A DNA stretch of 38,555 nucleotides from Deltaproteobacteria bacterium (GCA_013151635.1 JAADHV010000111.1:34719-73273), one strand, 5' to 3'. Positions 18,101 through 27,788 are shown, counted from the stretch's first letter. The notes: generated from the sequence alone by a model not told the origin. Program-made: numbers and translations.

Positions 18101-19027
18101 TTACCCGCCCATTTCATGTATTTGAAAGACACTGATTTTATTGGCAAACATTTCCACAACAAAAAGCCTTTTCTTTTCATCGATAAAAAGGCCTACCGGG
18201 GTCTTGAATTTTTTAACCGATCCTGTGGATACATCACCTACGGCTGCATAAAATTCACCTGTTGATTGAAAAACCTGGATAACCCCAGTGTAACTGTCAC
18301 TGACAAAGACATGATTTTTATTATCAAGTGCAACTCCTTTTGGCCTGAAAAACTGACCCTTTTCCACCCCCCATCCACCGATGCCTGTAACAAAAAGGCC
18401 ATCAGGGTTAAGAACCTGAACTCTTGTATTGATCACATCGACAATATATAAATACTTATCCGTGTCAAGGGAGAGCAAAAAAGGATATCTGAACTCCTGT
18501 TTTCCAGTACCGGGTTTTCCAAAAGATTTCAGCAAAGTGAAAGTTGTCAGGTCATAAACCAGAATCTTGTGGTTGTCATTGTCAACCACATAAATTCTGT
18601 TCCGTGTTTCATCAACTGCAACATCAGTCGGATCGGCAGGTTTCCGGGTTTTGGAATTTATCTTTATTTTTGACAGGAAAGCCCCTTTTGAATTAAATAT
18701 CTGAATCCTGTGATTTCCTGAATCAGCAATATATATCCTGTCTTTCCCATCCATGCCAATTCCAAGGGGAAATAAAAATTCACCGTTTTCTTTCCCTTTT
18801 CTACCAAAGGATGAAATAAATTTACCATTATTATTAAAAATTTGAATCTTATTATTTACACCGTCAACAACATAGATTAACCCTTTGGATGATACTGCGA
18901 CCTCACTTGGCTTATTAAACCCATGCCTGATTTCAAAAAGTTTTGTTACCCCTAATAAATTGATCCCGTACGCACTTGGTGCAGACAATATCAAAAAAAT
19001 AATAAAACTGCAGATAAATCGAATCAT
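18101..19027 (-). CDS. exported NHL-repeat beta-propeller protein
   Basis: A 308-residue protein with a cleavable-looking signal peptide (residues 1-21, ending SAYG) and about six NHL repeats. The recurring pattern is P..VAVD..G.IYV.D..N.KIQIF...G.....FG, then a next blade starting F..P. NHL propellers are protein-protein interaction or ligand platforms. Unlike the two other NHL proteins of this operon it shows no lipobox, so it is probably soluble in the periplasm. Its start overlaps the triheme cytochrome stop in ATGA; it is the last gene of operon A. Role in the cytochrome complex is inferred from context. Confidence 0.85.
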   Translation of the reverse strand: MIRFICSFIIFLILSAPSAYGINLLGVTKLFEIRHGFNKPSEVAVSSKGLIYVVDGVNNKIQIFNNNGKFISSFGRKGKENGEFLFPLGIGMDGKDRIYIADSGNHRIQIFNSKGAFLSKIKINSKTRKPADPTDVAVDETRNRIYVVDNDNHKILVYDLTTFTLLKSFGKPGTGKQEFRYPFLLSLDTDKYLYIVDVINTRVQVLNPDGLFVTGIGGWGVEKGQFFRPKGVALDNKNHVFVSDSYTGVIQVFQSTGEFYAAVGDVSTGSVKKFKTPVGLFIDEKKRLFVVEMFANKISVFQIHEMGG

Positions 19028-19899
19028 TGTTGATTTTTATCGTCTCCAAACCCGGGGTTCAGCAGCCTTGGCATATAAAAGCTGGAATATTTTTTTATCA
19101 TACCAATCACTTCCGTACCAAGAAAAGCATTAACTCTTTTCCTTGAATAGCCTAATTCTTCAAAAGGCAGGAGAGGAGATTTTTTCTGGTGACAGTCCTC
19201 ACATGAATAAGGCTGTTTGCTGATTAAATTATGAATAATTTTCTTAGCCTTTGTTTTTTGCAATTCTGTTAACATCGGTTCATTCTTTTTAAACTCCGCG
19301 GCAAAATCCATCCGTTCCTGATTATCAATCCTTTGAAGCGATCCGTTCTTTCTCTCAAACGGAATAATTTTGGCTTTATAAATTCCTGCTGGAACACCTT
19401 CTTTAACAGGACTTGGTACAATCTTGCCACTTGTGCAATCATACCATTTATAAACATTTGTCCTATCTTCTTTTTTGAACTTGGCATGGCAGGTCTGGCA
19501 GGCAATAAAAGAAGCATGCATATTTGCAAACGCTCTGATCTGCTTAATCTTGTCATGGGGGATATCACCATGGCATGTGATACAATAGGACCTTTTATCA
19601 GGAGTTATTTCATAATCAATAAGATGGAAATGCCCTTTAATTCTCTTAACGTCAAAAATCTTGTAACCAAGGTAGTGCTTAACCCTTTCACCGCTGTCGA
19701 GAACCAGATCCTTGAAATCTTCTTTTTTTGGCAAACTCTTTTTCAGATCTGTCCCGTCGGAGATTTGTTCAAATTCTTTTCTGTCTTTATATTCCTTCAC
19801 CATCCGCCCGAAAGTCAGTTGCCAAATGATAAATATAAGAAATATTGTGACTGCCATGGTTGCTATAATATAGAGTTTGGTCAGGACGGTTTTCATCAT
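19024..19899 (-). CDS. membrane-anchored triheme cytochrome c
   Basis: A 291-residue protein with one N-terminal transmembrane anchor (about residues 8-30) and three CXXCH sites: Cys106, Cys134 and a CEDCH in the last quarter. Its periplasmic domain is clearly homologous to the C-terminal half of the cytochrome b fusion at 33376-34902 and to the second half of the hexaheme protein at 32410-33363. Shared marks are GHFHL, PH..K, the MH.(S/G)FIAC.(T/V)CHA block and the terminal ExxGMIxKYxxFYxP. It overlaps the cytochrome b gene in ATGA, so the two subunits are made together; the b subunit likely passes electrons from quinol to these hemes or the reverse. Confidence 0.87.
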   Translation of the reverse strand: MMKTVLTKLYIIATMAVTIFLIFIIWQLTFGRMVKEYKDRKEFEQISDGTDLKKSLPKKEDFKDLVLDSGERVKHYLGYKIFDVKRIKGHFHLIDYEITPDKRSYCITCHGDIPHDKIKQIRAFANMHASFIACQTCHAKFKKEDRTNVYKWYDCTSGKIVPSPVKEGVPAGIYKAKIIPFERKNGSLQRIDNQERMDFAAEFKKNEPMLTELQKTKAKKIIHNLISKQPYSCEDCHQKKSPLLPFEELGYSRKRVNAFLGTEVIGMIKKYSSFYMPRLLNPGFGDDKNQQ

Positions 19900-20723
19900 A
19901 CTGCATCCTTTTCTGCTTCATGTTCATTACTTTTATAGCCAAGTGGGGGAAGTATTTCATCTTCATATCCTTCCTTTGTCATCAGCTCAACATAATATTC
20001 ATAGTGTTCTTCCACCATGAGTTCTTCAGAAAGATATCCTGTTAAAAAAACAGTTCCCATGGGAAATACGGAAGTGGAGTAATGGACATTATACCAATGC
20101 CAGATAAACAAAAACAAAGCTGCCAGAAGGGCCTCATCACTATGAGCGATCAAGGCGTAATTAATGACTATGCCCGGCAAAATTTTTGAGACCAGGTTTT
20201 CGTTCCACATGATAAGACCGGTCACACCAATAATGAAAATTCCCCAGAAAGGTGCCCAGTAATCAAATTTTTCTTTCCAGGTAAACCTGGCTCCGTGAGG
20301 ATGCTCACCCGTCAAGAAAAATAAATATCTAAGCAGGTCAAAAATATCCTTTGCATCTTTCAGGTTGGGGAGGAGAGGTTGATTTATCAATAATTTGAAC
20401 AATGCTCCAGTACTTAGTTCCTGTTTTCTTTTCAAAGGCACGATTTGCCCCTTGTAGATAATCGTGGTCATATATATGACATGATAAGCAAATAGAATCA
20501 GCAGAATAGTACCGGCAATCCTGTGAATGACAGGCGCAAGTGTGATCCCTCCCACAAGATTATACACATAGGCTGCCCAGAAAGCGTCATGGAATTTCAA
20601 GGGCATGCCGGTTAAAACAAGGGTTATTACTGTTGTAGCAAGCAGGGCGTGTTGTATCCGCTGGTTAACTGTAAATCTAAAAAAATATTTTTTGCCGTTG
20701 GCTATTCTAATTTGTCTCTTCAT
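19896..20723 (-). CDS. cytochrome b membrane subunit
   Basis: A 275-residue integral membrane protein with four main hydrophobic helices, of the formate dehydrogenase gamma / hydrogenase b-type fold. Candidate heme b ligands are His25 (RIQHALL), His67 and His81 (HRIAG...YH) and His194/His209 (IAHSDEAL, WHWYNVH). Such subunits exchange electrons between the quinone pool and periplasmic cytochromes. A strong GGAGGAGG precedes the ATG. It lies between the octaheme and triheme genes, and its counterpart in operon B is fused to the triheme domain, which supports a physical complex of all three. Confidence 0.9.
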   Translation of the reverse strand: MKRQIRIANGKKYFFRFTVNQRIQHALLATTVITLVLTGMPLKFHDAFWAAYVYNLVGGITLAPVIHRIAGTILLILFAYHVIYMTTIIYKGQIVPLKRKQELSTGALFKLLINQPLLPNLKDAKDIFDLLRYLFFLTGEHPHGARFTWKEKFDYWAPFWGIFIIGVTGLIMWNENLVSKILPGIVINYALIAHSDEALLAALFLFIWHWYNVHYSTSVFPMGTVFLTGYLSEELMVEEHYEYYVELMTKEGYEDEILPPLGYKSNEHEAEKDAV

Positions 20724-20727
20724 TTAT

Positions 20728-21783
20728 CTATTTCCTCCTCCGGGACAGTCCTGGTAGTAATCGACGAAGCAAATCCAGCAACATGATCCCTAAAAGAGGC
20801 AGAAGCGTGCCACCGGTTAAAACAATGAAAGCAGATTGAAAATAGTATTGTTTAGGGCTCCGTTTTTTATTGAATTCTGCATGCACCTCAAACTGGGCAA
20901 GTTTTGGCGATGCATTTGTATGACATTCCACATTTGAGCAGGTATTATATTTATTATTTTCATGCGTGGGCGCCAATGAATTTTTTTTACTTAGCATCTG
21001 GTGAACAGATTCTCCCCTGTTAACATGGCAGTCAAGGCAGTCAGGAATTCTTTCGTCCAGAAATTCGGCAGCCTTGCCGTGGAAACTGTCCTTATATGTC
21101 TCAACAGCCTTGATTGATAAATTATGTCTTTTCACAAGTTTTATATCGTCGTGGCACCTGACGCATACTTCAGTTATATTTTTCGGATTCCTGCTTCTAT
21201 GCAGCCGTGTGGTCACATGGTTATAAAAGCGGTAGATAAAATCATCTTTTTTATGACAGACCCTGCAACGCCCCAGAGCCTGCTCTGAAATACCAGGCGT
21301 CACCCTTTTATTAAAGGACACCGGCCGGTATAAAGGATTATCATGACAATCTTTGCAATAAGGCCTGTCTTCCGGAAATTTTTTCAGCTGGCCGGTTTTG
21401 TCGAATTTGCCGTGTACGCTTTTTGCAAGGAAATCAGCGACATCTTTATGGGAAAATTTTTTTTCACTGGTAGGCTCTATAATATGGCATTGAGTTAAGC
21501 AATCAACCTTTTTGGCCGGGTCATGGGGTATCTTCTTGATATCGGTATGACACCCTTCACATTTTACTTTCGCATGCATGCTTATATTAAAAGCAGACTC
21601 ATTTACATAAAGAAGCCTCAAAATTCCTTTGTCTCCTTCAACCCGGCTTAACCCCGGATATTTATGGCATAACAGGCAATTGCCTACATCAGAAGCGATT
21701 GAGAACTTTGGGTTACTCAGGATAAAGCATAATACAGATGTGCTTATTACAAGAATTGTTTTGAAAACCTTCTTTTGTGTCAT
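20728..21783 (-). CDS. membrane-anchored octaheme cytochrome c with CX3CH and CX4CH sites
   Basis: A 351-residue exported protein with six CXXCH motifs plus two non-canonical sites, C95-LTQ-CH (CX3CH) and C282-SNVE-CH (CX4CH), making eight possible hemes. There is a signal peptide at 1-31 and a C-terminal transmembrane helix at about 316-340 followed by Arg/Lys, so the heme domain faces the periplasm and is tail-anchored. The operon B protein at 34931-36088 is a full-length homologue. The first gene of a b/c module (octaheme, cytochrome b, triheme), it probably receives electrons from the cytochrome b. Attachment of heme at the odd sites is plausible but unproven. Confidence 0.88.
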   Translation of the reverse strand: MTQKKVFKTILVISTSVLCFILSNPKFSIASDVGNCLLCHKYPGLSRVEGDKGILRLLYVNESAFNISMHAKVKCEGCHTDIKKIPHDPAKKVDCLTQCHIIEPTSEKKFSHKDVADFLAKSVHGKFDKTGQLKKFPEDRPYCKDCHDNPLYRPVSFNKRVTPGISEQALGRCRVCHKKDDFIYRFYNHVTTRLHRSRNPKNITEVCVRCHDDIKLVKRHNLSIKAVETYKDSFHGKAAEFLDERIPDCLDCHVNRGESVHQMLSKKNSLAPTHENNKYNTCSNVECHTNASPKLAQFEVHAEFNKKRSPKQYYFQSAFIVLTGGTLLPLLGIMLLDLLRRLLPGLSRRRK

Positions 21784-21822
21784 CGACTCCCTCTTTATTT
21801 GATTAAATTAATAAGTATTTCT

Positions 21823-23553
21823 TTAATTCCTGTGACGGGTAAATTCATCATAACTCCACCCATTATGATTTCTGTTATGGCATCTTAAAGAGCATTGCCC
21901 TTTGAACTTTCCCAGGTCCTTGAAATATCTGGACCCATGCATGCTGGTTTGAACGATTGCAATATCGAAATTTATCAGATGAGTATTATTCGTGCTGTTT
22001 CCCTGGGAACTGCTGATCCCGTGGGGATCATGGCAGGCAGAACAGGGAGCCCGGCTCATAAGATGCCTCTTATGCGGGAAGCCACTCTGATCGCTCAAAA
22101 GGCTGGACCTGCTGTGACATTTATAGCACAGGTCATACTCAGAAGGACTTTCCGTGGTATAATCATCTGTATTGTATTTTTTTTGAAGCAGGTATTTAAA
22201 ACTTGAACCGTGGGGTCCTTTGGGGCCGGTTGTCTCATCATTGTTGTGACAATCCGTACAGGATATGATGCTGTTTTCTGAAAGACCGGGCAGGAGGCTT
22301 GGAACATCAGTATTTCTTCCAACCGACTGAACAGGGTGAAATGAAGGGTTGCCAGGATTAAATTCCAGACGTGTATTAAGCTGTCCGATTTGCCGGGTAA
22401 TGGGGAAAGATGAGATTACATTGTTGTCACCATGACATTTAAAACATATTGAGTATAGATTTTGAACTCCGGTAACCTCCTGGCCATTGGAGTCTATTCC
22501 CGAAACCCCTTTATTGGCCCCTGATATTAAAGGCGGACCAGGAGACGGACTGTTATCAGCCTGATGGGGATTATGACAGTCCACACACTCAACATGTTTT
22601 GGAACTGTACCTGATACAAAGCTTTCTGCTGCATCATGCTTGTTCGTATAGTCCTGTACAGGATGCTTATATTGCTTTGTAAATTGAATTTCTATATTTT
22701 GGGATGCTACATTTCCATTATGGCATACAAGACAATTGTCTTCTTCAAAAGCATAGTGTAAAAGTCTTTCTTTTGATCCTGCCAAGTGAGAGGTATGACA
22801 GTTGCTACAGCCATTTTCAGCAACCGTGGAATAATCAGTATCAGGCCATGGATCTGTTCCCTGGCTGTTCCACTGGGCACTGGAAACAGAATGGGAGCTT
22901 GTTGTCCAGCCGGTCCGGGAGTGACAGGCAGTACACAGGCCGGAATACTGGTTTGACACGACCAGGAACTTTTTAAAAGTATCATTATGGGGATTATGGC
23001 AGGCTGTACACTGGAGCATGTTATCTTTATCAAGCTTTATTTTCGGGGGTAGTGTTGAAGGCCATTCAAGTTCCCCGTTTGCAAGGGCCAGGCTTGTATC
23101 ATAAACAAATGAGACAGGGTGGTCATCAGACAGATCCGTGCCCAGGTTTGAATCTCCGGGCGGCATGAACCGGATCCCACCGGCAAAAAGGACCTCATCC
23201 GGTCTGGAGACAAGCCCGCCAAGGGCTATTGTGCCGTCATGGCAGCTTAAACACTGTCGTGATGCGCCTGTGGGTTGTCCGGGTGTTACATGGAGGGTCG
23301 AACTTGTATAAGGCGTGTATGTCGTTGTCTGGGCCTTATGGTTCCAGAGAAAAGGGATATCTGTCCTCCCGCCATGGGGGACATGACAGAATATGCAGAT
23401 TTCATCTTCTGAAGCAGCTTTGTTACTGCCGGGTCCGGTTACAGACAAATTATGCTTGGTAAATTGTATTGTCCCCGGGAATGCATTGGAATAAGATATT
23501 GCAATCATAAGAAAGCCGGTCAAAATATATATAGAAATAGACTTACTCATCAC
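21823..23553 (-). CDS. dodecaheme c-type cytochrome
   Basis: A 576-residue exported protein with a signal peptide (residues 1-26, ending NAFPG), eleven CXXCH motifs and one CX3CH (Cys554, CSLRCH), so up to twelve hemes. No lipobox or anchor is seen. The first 220 residues repeat the plan of the small tetra- and pentaheme proteins at 28565 and 27789: CHVPH, PFLWNHK, Y.PYTS.T, CLSCHDGT, GTDLSDDHP, CHNPHN, LCTACH. The rest holds further doubled-CXXCH pairs (CHNPH, CHDPH). Sitting just after the barrel and NHL lipoprotein genes, it is the candidate cytochrome that works inside or across the barrel. The start overlaps the preceding NHL gene by 11 nt. Confidence 0.87.
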   Translation of the reverse strand: MMSKSISIYILTGFLMIAISYSNAFPGTIQFTKHNLSVTGPGSNKAASEDEICIFCHVPHGGRTDIPFLWNHKAQTTTYTPYTSSTLHVTPGQPTGASRQCLSCHDGTIALGGLVSRPDEVLFAGGIRFMPPGDSNLGTDLSDDHPVSFVYDTSLALANGELEWPSTLPPKIKLDKDNMLQCTACHNPHNDTFKKFLVVSNQYSGLCTACHSRTGWTTSSHSVSSAQWNSQGTDPWPDTDYSTVAENGCSNCHTSHLAGSKERLLHYAFEEDNCLVCHNGNVASQNIEIQFTKQYKHPVQDYTNKHDAAESFVSGTVPKHVECVDCHNPHQADNSPSPGPPLISGANKGVSGIDSNGQEVTGVQNLYSICFKCHGDNNVISSFPITRQIGQLNTRLEFNPGNPSFHPVQSVGRNTDVPSLLPGLSENSIISCTDCHNNDETTGPKGPHGSSFKYLLQKKYNTDDYTTESPSEYDLCYKCHSRSSLLSDQSGFPHKRHLMSRAPCSACHDPHGISSSQGNSTNNTHLINFDIAIVQTSMHGSRYFKDLGKFKGQCSLRCHNRNHNGWSYDEFTRHRN

Positions 23554-24637
23554 TATCTTCTGCCTTTTTTGGTTTTGTTTTCAGATATTGAAAGATCTGT
23601 ATCCGTTTGTTGTAGGAGTCAGCAACATAGATCCTGTCATTTTTATCTATAAAAATACCGGTTGGCAGCCAGAATTCCCCAGGTTTGTTTCCATGGCTGC
23701 CAAATGCCATTAAAAGCCTGTTTTGTTGATCAAATATCTGAACATTGTCAAAAAGGTTGTCCACGACATAGATATTGCCTTCACTGTCGGAAGCAACTCC
23801 TTTAGGTCTTGTAAAATAGCCCGGATTATCTCCGGCACTGCCGAATGCCCTTTGGAAAGTTCCATTGGATGAAAAGATCTGGATCCTGAAATTAAGTGAA
23901 TCGGAAATTATAATGGTTCCGTCTTTTCTTGTAAAAATGTTGGTGGGATAGTGAAGTTTCCCGCTTCCGGTCCCGTTCCTTCCGAAAATACCCTTTAAGC
24001 CCAGTGTATCCAGGCTGTACCTGAAAACATTAGAACTTAATGTGTCTACGACAAGCAGTTCGGATGTTTTTTCATTTATTGCGATGCCGGTTGGCCTTTC
24101 AAAAACGCCTTTGCCGATTTCTCCGGTATATTTTTTGCCGTTGTTGTTAAAAATTTTGACAACACCCTGTTGTGAATCGGTGACAAAAATTCTTCCTTTT
24201 TTATTATCTATGGCAAGATCAATGGGTAATGAAAATTTTGTTTTGCTCTTTGGAAATGCATAATATTCCTTTTGCTTACCATTAAATACGTGCACGATTT
24301 TAAGATAAGTATCCACAACGTAAAGATTGCCGTTTGAATCGGTTTCCACACCATAGGGGGACACAATGGAATGAATTGTTTTCCCGGCAATATAATCAAT
24401 AAATCTTTTTAGCAGTCCCGGTTTAATTTTAAAATCAAGGGGATTTGAGACAGAATTTATAAATTTTATCCTTGCTGTCTCGGGCGGTTCTGGCCAGACG
24501 ATTAAAGGAGGGGCAGGCGCCTTGTATGCCTTAACTTGAGAAAAATCTTTGTGGCAGGCAATAACTGATAAAAAAAGCAGGATCAGAGCCGGTGCAAAAA
24601 AGAACAGCTTTTTTTTATTTCTGCAAATTATTACCAT
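23543..24637 (-). CDS. NHL-repeat lipoprotein (six-bladed propeller)
   Basis: A 364-residue protein with a signal sequence ending in a lipobox-like VIAC (Cys near residue 28), then a Pro-rich linker (WPEPPETARIKFI) and about six NHL repeats with GTGSGKLHYPTNIF, GYFTRPKGVASD and PGEFWLPTGIFID blades. It is predicted to be tethered to the outer membrane. The linker followed by a propeller is shared with the NHL lipoprotein at 26626-27723. It overlaps the barrel gene upstream (7 nt) and the dodecaheme gene downstream (11 nt), so the three are co-translated and likely form one outer-membrane assembly. Confidence 0.85.
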   Translation of the reverse strand: MVIICRNKKKLFFFAPALILLFLSVIACHKDFSQVKAYKAPAPPLIVWPEPPETARIKFINSVSNPLDFKIKPGLLKRFIDYIAGKTIHSIVSPYGVETDSNGNLYVVDTYLKIVHVFNGKQKEYYAFPKSKTKFSLPIDLAIDNKKGRIFVTDSQQGVVKIFNNNGKKYTGEIGKGVFERPTGIAINEKTSELLVVDTLSSNVFRYSLDTLGLKGIFGRNGTGSGKLHYPTNIFTRKDGTIIISDSLNFRIQIFSSNGTFQRAFGSAGDNPGYFTRPKGVASDSEGNIYVVDNLFDNVQIFDQQNRLLMAFGSHGNKPGEFWLPTGIFIDKNDRIYVADSYNKRIQIFQYLKTKPKKAEDSDE

Positions 24638-26586
24638 AGTCTCCTGGATATTTGAAAACTTATATAGTTAAACTCTCGAGATTCATCGAAAGTCCTTTCT
24701 TTTTCATTGATAAACATGTATTTGATACGGCCGCTCCAGATCCCGTAATACAAATTGAGACTCACGGAAACACCATGATCCAGTGAGTCCACAGAAGCTC
24801 CTGAAACACTGTTCCTGAAGCCTTCAATACTGAACTTCCACGATCTTGCCGGTGCATAATCAATTTGTGTTTTTATTGAATAAAAAGTTTCATTTTCACT
24901 GGTTTCCTTAAATCTGGTTTCACCATAGTTTGCAGACAACATGGAAAAAAGCCTTCTCGAGGGCATATATGATAATGTTTCTTCAACAACCCATCTTGTA
25001 TTGGAACCGCCTGAATTTTTATATGAATCCTGATAAGAGAGTCTTGCCCTGGACCATTTTAAATCCCAGGTTACTTCTCCTGTATGGACTATGTTATTAT
25101 CCAGGTTATCAGGAGCAACACCGCCGTTATAGATCTGTTTGGATTGATAGTACCGGTAAAGAAAGGATAAAGATTGAAAAGGAATATAAGTGAACCCGTA
25201 TGACTGGCTGAAAATAGCATCATCAAAGGCGGACGGGTTTTTATACCGGTAGCTTACCAGGACATTTTCACCATCGGTGATGGCCCCCAGCGGGGTGCGG
25301 CTTATCCTCAAAAAAGGGGACAGTTCTGTGATGGTATAGTCAATATTTTCTATATATATAGCTGTGTTAGCCGCATTGGTTACAACAACAGAGCCGGTAT
25401 CAATATTTTTCTGATTCAGAAAGACCAGTTCAGTTGTGTTTAATATATGTGGCTCATTTATGGATTGCATGTATTCATCTGTAACATCCCTGTATCTTAG
25501 CTTATAGTTATTATCTGAGTTTAAGCGGAATGTACCTATGGATGTTCCCTGTTTAAAATCAAAACCAATTCCGCCCCCGTAAATCTGTTCACTTCCTCCC
25601 TGGTATTCGCTGTCAGATGCCTCGCTGGTAATATTCGTACTCAGATTATTTAAAATATCATAGGATAATCCGGCTCCTAAAGATTTTGTTTCACTGTCAA
25701 AAGAACCTGATTTATTTTTGGTATAATGTGCATAATAATGCGATTCCAGTGACTTGGTATGTTCCCAGGAAAGATTTTGATTAAACGTAATTCCCGAAGT
25801 GTTTATAAATGTACTTTCCGTCCGCCTGTAACTTAAAGATGAGAAAAGGTTTCTTCTTTTATCTTCTGAAAAATCCCACTGGTTTTGAAGTTCATAGTCC
25901 ATGGTCTCAATATCTGTAACAAAACTATTGGTATTCTGGGTCTTGTCGACAAAGGAAGCATTAAATTCGGTCCTGTTATTTTCTCTGGGCAGTTTCATAT
26001 TCAGCCTGACCTCATCACCAGAATTGCTTGAGCTGTAAAAACCGGTCTGCCTGCTGTCATTATGGACATAACCGAGTGATGTCGGAATCATCATATATTT
26101 TAATAACAAGTTGGTGCCATAGGTTTTTGTCCGGGAGTTTGACTTTTGTGCAAAGGAGCTTGTTGTTTCAGTATCCTGTTTCCTGGCAAAAAGCCGCAGT
26201 GTATACGGTTTGAATTGAAAAACAGAGGCATCGAAATTATAACCTAACATAGAGGTATCTATCTTGCTTGATTTTGATACTGTATCGGCAGAGTGATCTT
26301 CGGCTGTCTGGCTCCATTCCGGTTCCAGCCCAAGTTTAAAACTTAAAAGGGCCGGATGATAAACCCAGCCTTCCGTTTCAATATTAAACCGCTCGGTGAA
26401 ATCATTTGTTATATCTTCAGAGTTGATATCTTTGCCTTTCCTTGTTTCCTGAGTGTATTCATACAAGAGTTCAAGAGCAAGTTTCGGCCTGTCTAAATGA
26501 AAAAAATTTTCAGCATTCGCAGGTTGAGAAACACAAATGAAAAAAACAACGATGAATAATAGTATATATGCCATGGCCTTTTGCAT
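24631..26586 (-). CDS. large outer-membrane beta-barrel (porin-like) protein
   Basis: A 651-residue exported protein. It has a signal peptide (1-25, ending ANA), then alternating hydrophobic/polar strands with many Tyr, Ser, Asn and Thr throughout, no Cys in the mature part, and a C-terminal strand ending in an aromatic residue (Trp), the usual outer-membrane barrel signal. A compact segment at about 376-450 (LNTTELVFL... then DYTI... and VSYRYK) looks like an inserted small beta domain. Placement among multiheme cytochromes and NHL lipoproteins suggests the barrel of a porin-cytochrome conduit, as MtrB-like or OmbB-like proteins are, although I see no direct sequence motif tying it to those families. 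Barrel call strong, partner role inferred. Confidence 0.82.
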   Translation of the reverse strand: MQKAMAYILLFIVVFFICVSQPANAENFFHLDRPKLALELLYEYTQETRKGKDINSEDITNDFTERFNIETEGWVYHPALLSFKLGLEPEWSQTAEDHSADTVSKSSKIDTSMLGYNFDASVFQFKPYTLRLFARKQDTETTSSFAQKSNSRTKTYGTNLLLKYMMIPTSLGYVHNDSRQTGFYSSSNSGDEVRLNMKLPRENNRTEFNASFVDKTQNTNSFVTDIETMDYELQNQWDFSEDKRRNLFSSLSYRRTESTFINTSGITFNQNLSWEHTKSLESHYYAHYTKNKSGSFDSETKSLGAGLSYDILNNLSTNITSEASDSEYQGGSEQIYGGGIGFDFKQGTSIGTFRLNSDNNYKLRYRDVTDEYMQSINEPHILNTTELVFLNQKNIDTGSVVVTNAANTAIYIENIDYTITELSPFLRISRTPLGAITDGENVLVSYRYKNPSAFDDAIFSQSYGFTYIPFQSLSFLYRYYQSKQIYNGGVAPDNLDNNIVHTGEVTWDLKWSRARLSYQDSYKNSGGSNTRWVVEETLSYMPSRRLFSMLSANYGETRFKETSENETFYSIKTQIDYAPARSWKFSIEGFRNSVSGASVDSLDHGVSVSLNLYYGIWSGRIKYMFINEKERTFDESREFNYISFQISRRLW

Positions 26587-26603
26587 GCATTTAGTTTTGA
26601 ATA

Positions 26604-26627
26604 AACGATTAAATCTATTGAATCGTT
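26604..26627 (-). other. inverted repeat between NHL lipoprotein and barrel genes
   Basis: AACGATT (26604-26610) and AATCGTT (26621-26627) form a perfect 7-bp stem around a 10-nt loop in the 39-nt gap that ends the NHL gene and precedes the barrel gene. No T tract follows on the minus strand. It could stabilise or partly terminate the operon A transcript; this is a weak call. Confidence 0.3.
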
Positions 26628-27723
26628 AATCACCTCCCCCGGATATGGATTTGCCTATCCAGTCCCCAAAGCCATAAACATTTATTTTATCTTTTCCAAA
26701 TGTGTTGAGAACATATAAAATATACTTTAGCTTAAAATCCTTGTCCGCATACTTGTTGAAGTATTCCACATTTTCATAGTCAATATGAATTCCTGCCGGC
26801 AGATACATACTTCCCGGGGCCGAACCTGATCCGCCAAAGAAAAAAAGAAGTTTGCCGGTTTTATTATCAAAAATCTGGACATTTTCAAATGCCGCGTCTA
26901 CCACATAAAGATGTCCTTCCCGGTCTATGTCCACACCTTTGGGCCTTGCAAAAGATCCCAGCGTATCACCTATCTGTCCGAAAGTCCTGACATGCCTGCC
27001 TAGAGCATCTATTTTCTGGATTCTGTAATTAAAGGCATCATTTACATAAATATTGCCTTTCCGGTCGGCAATGACATGGGTAGGTTTATAAAATTCGCCT
27101 TCTTTGACCCCAATTTTCCCGATGGTCTTTATTAATTTTCCGGTCAGCTTATTTAAAACAAAAATTTTATTTTTTTTCATGTCAGCGACATAGAGATTAT
27201 TTTCAAAGACAGCGACATCAACCGGTTTTTCAAACATATCCTTATCACCATAGGCTTTCAGGAATCTGTTATCAGGGCCAAAGGCAATAACCTGCTTTCT
27301 TTTCATGTCTGCAATATATTTGGTTTCATCTTTTGAAATCCAGATGCCTGAAGGGTCATTTAAAGCACCTAATCGTTGATCCCTGAGATAATCAATCTTT
27401 TTATTGATCAAGTCTATGATAATAAGCTTATTAAATGATTTATCCAGAACAAAGAGCTTACCCTTGGAAGAACCGATATCATAAGGTTTTTCCAGGCGCT
27501 TGATTGATACTTCCTTTCCAAGCAGAAACTCTTTAAAATCACTCTTTGCCTTCCCAAGATCATCCTCACTTGAAATACTTGTCAAAAACTGGAGTTTCGG
27601 CTGTTGCGGGAGAGGGGGATAAAAAATGACCTCCTGTTCCATCTTTTTTACTACAGGTGCGGCACACCCAACCAAAAAGAAAATAAGAGCTAATAAGACA
27701 AATTTTATTTGTGCCTTTTTCAT
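26626..27723 (-). CDS. NHL-repeat lipoprotein
   Basis: A 365-residue protein with a clear lipobox (LVGC, Cys near residue 20), a linker (YPPLPQQPKLQFLTSI) and about six NHL-type repeats, for example FYKPTHVIADRKGNIYVNDAFNYRIQ (given here in part) and FARPKGVDIDREGHLYV. The C-terminal 55 residues (from about 310) leave the repeat pattern and end in a Gly-rich tail. Probably an outer-membrane-tethered propeller that supports assembly or docking of the neighbouring cytochromes and barrel. It lies between the pentaheme cytochrome and the barrel in operon A. Confidence 0.85.
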   Translation of the reverse strand: MKKAQIKFVLLALIFFLVGCAAPVVKKMEQEVIFYPPLPQQPKLQFLTSISSEDDLGKAKSDFKEFLLGKEVSIKRLEKPYDIGSSKGKLFVLDKSFNKLIIIDLINKKIDYLRDQRLGALNDPSGIWISKDETKYIADMKRKQVIAFGPDNRFLKAYGDKDMFEKPVDVAVFENNLYVADMKKNKIFVLNKLTGKLIKTIGKIGVKEGEFYKPTHVIADRKGNIYVNDAFNYRIQKIDALGRHVRTFGQIGDTLGSFARPKGVDIDREGHLYVVDAAFENVQIFDNKTGKLLFFFGGSGSAPGSMYLPAGIHIDYENVEYFNKYADKDFKLKYILYVLNTFGKDKINVYGFGDWIGKSISGGGD

Positions 27724-27788
27724 TAAATGACCATACTCCTTCTCAATCTAAAAGAATAACTTAAAACCGATTTTACAAAAAAGTTCGG

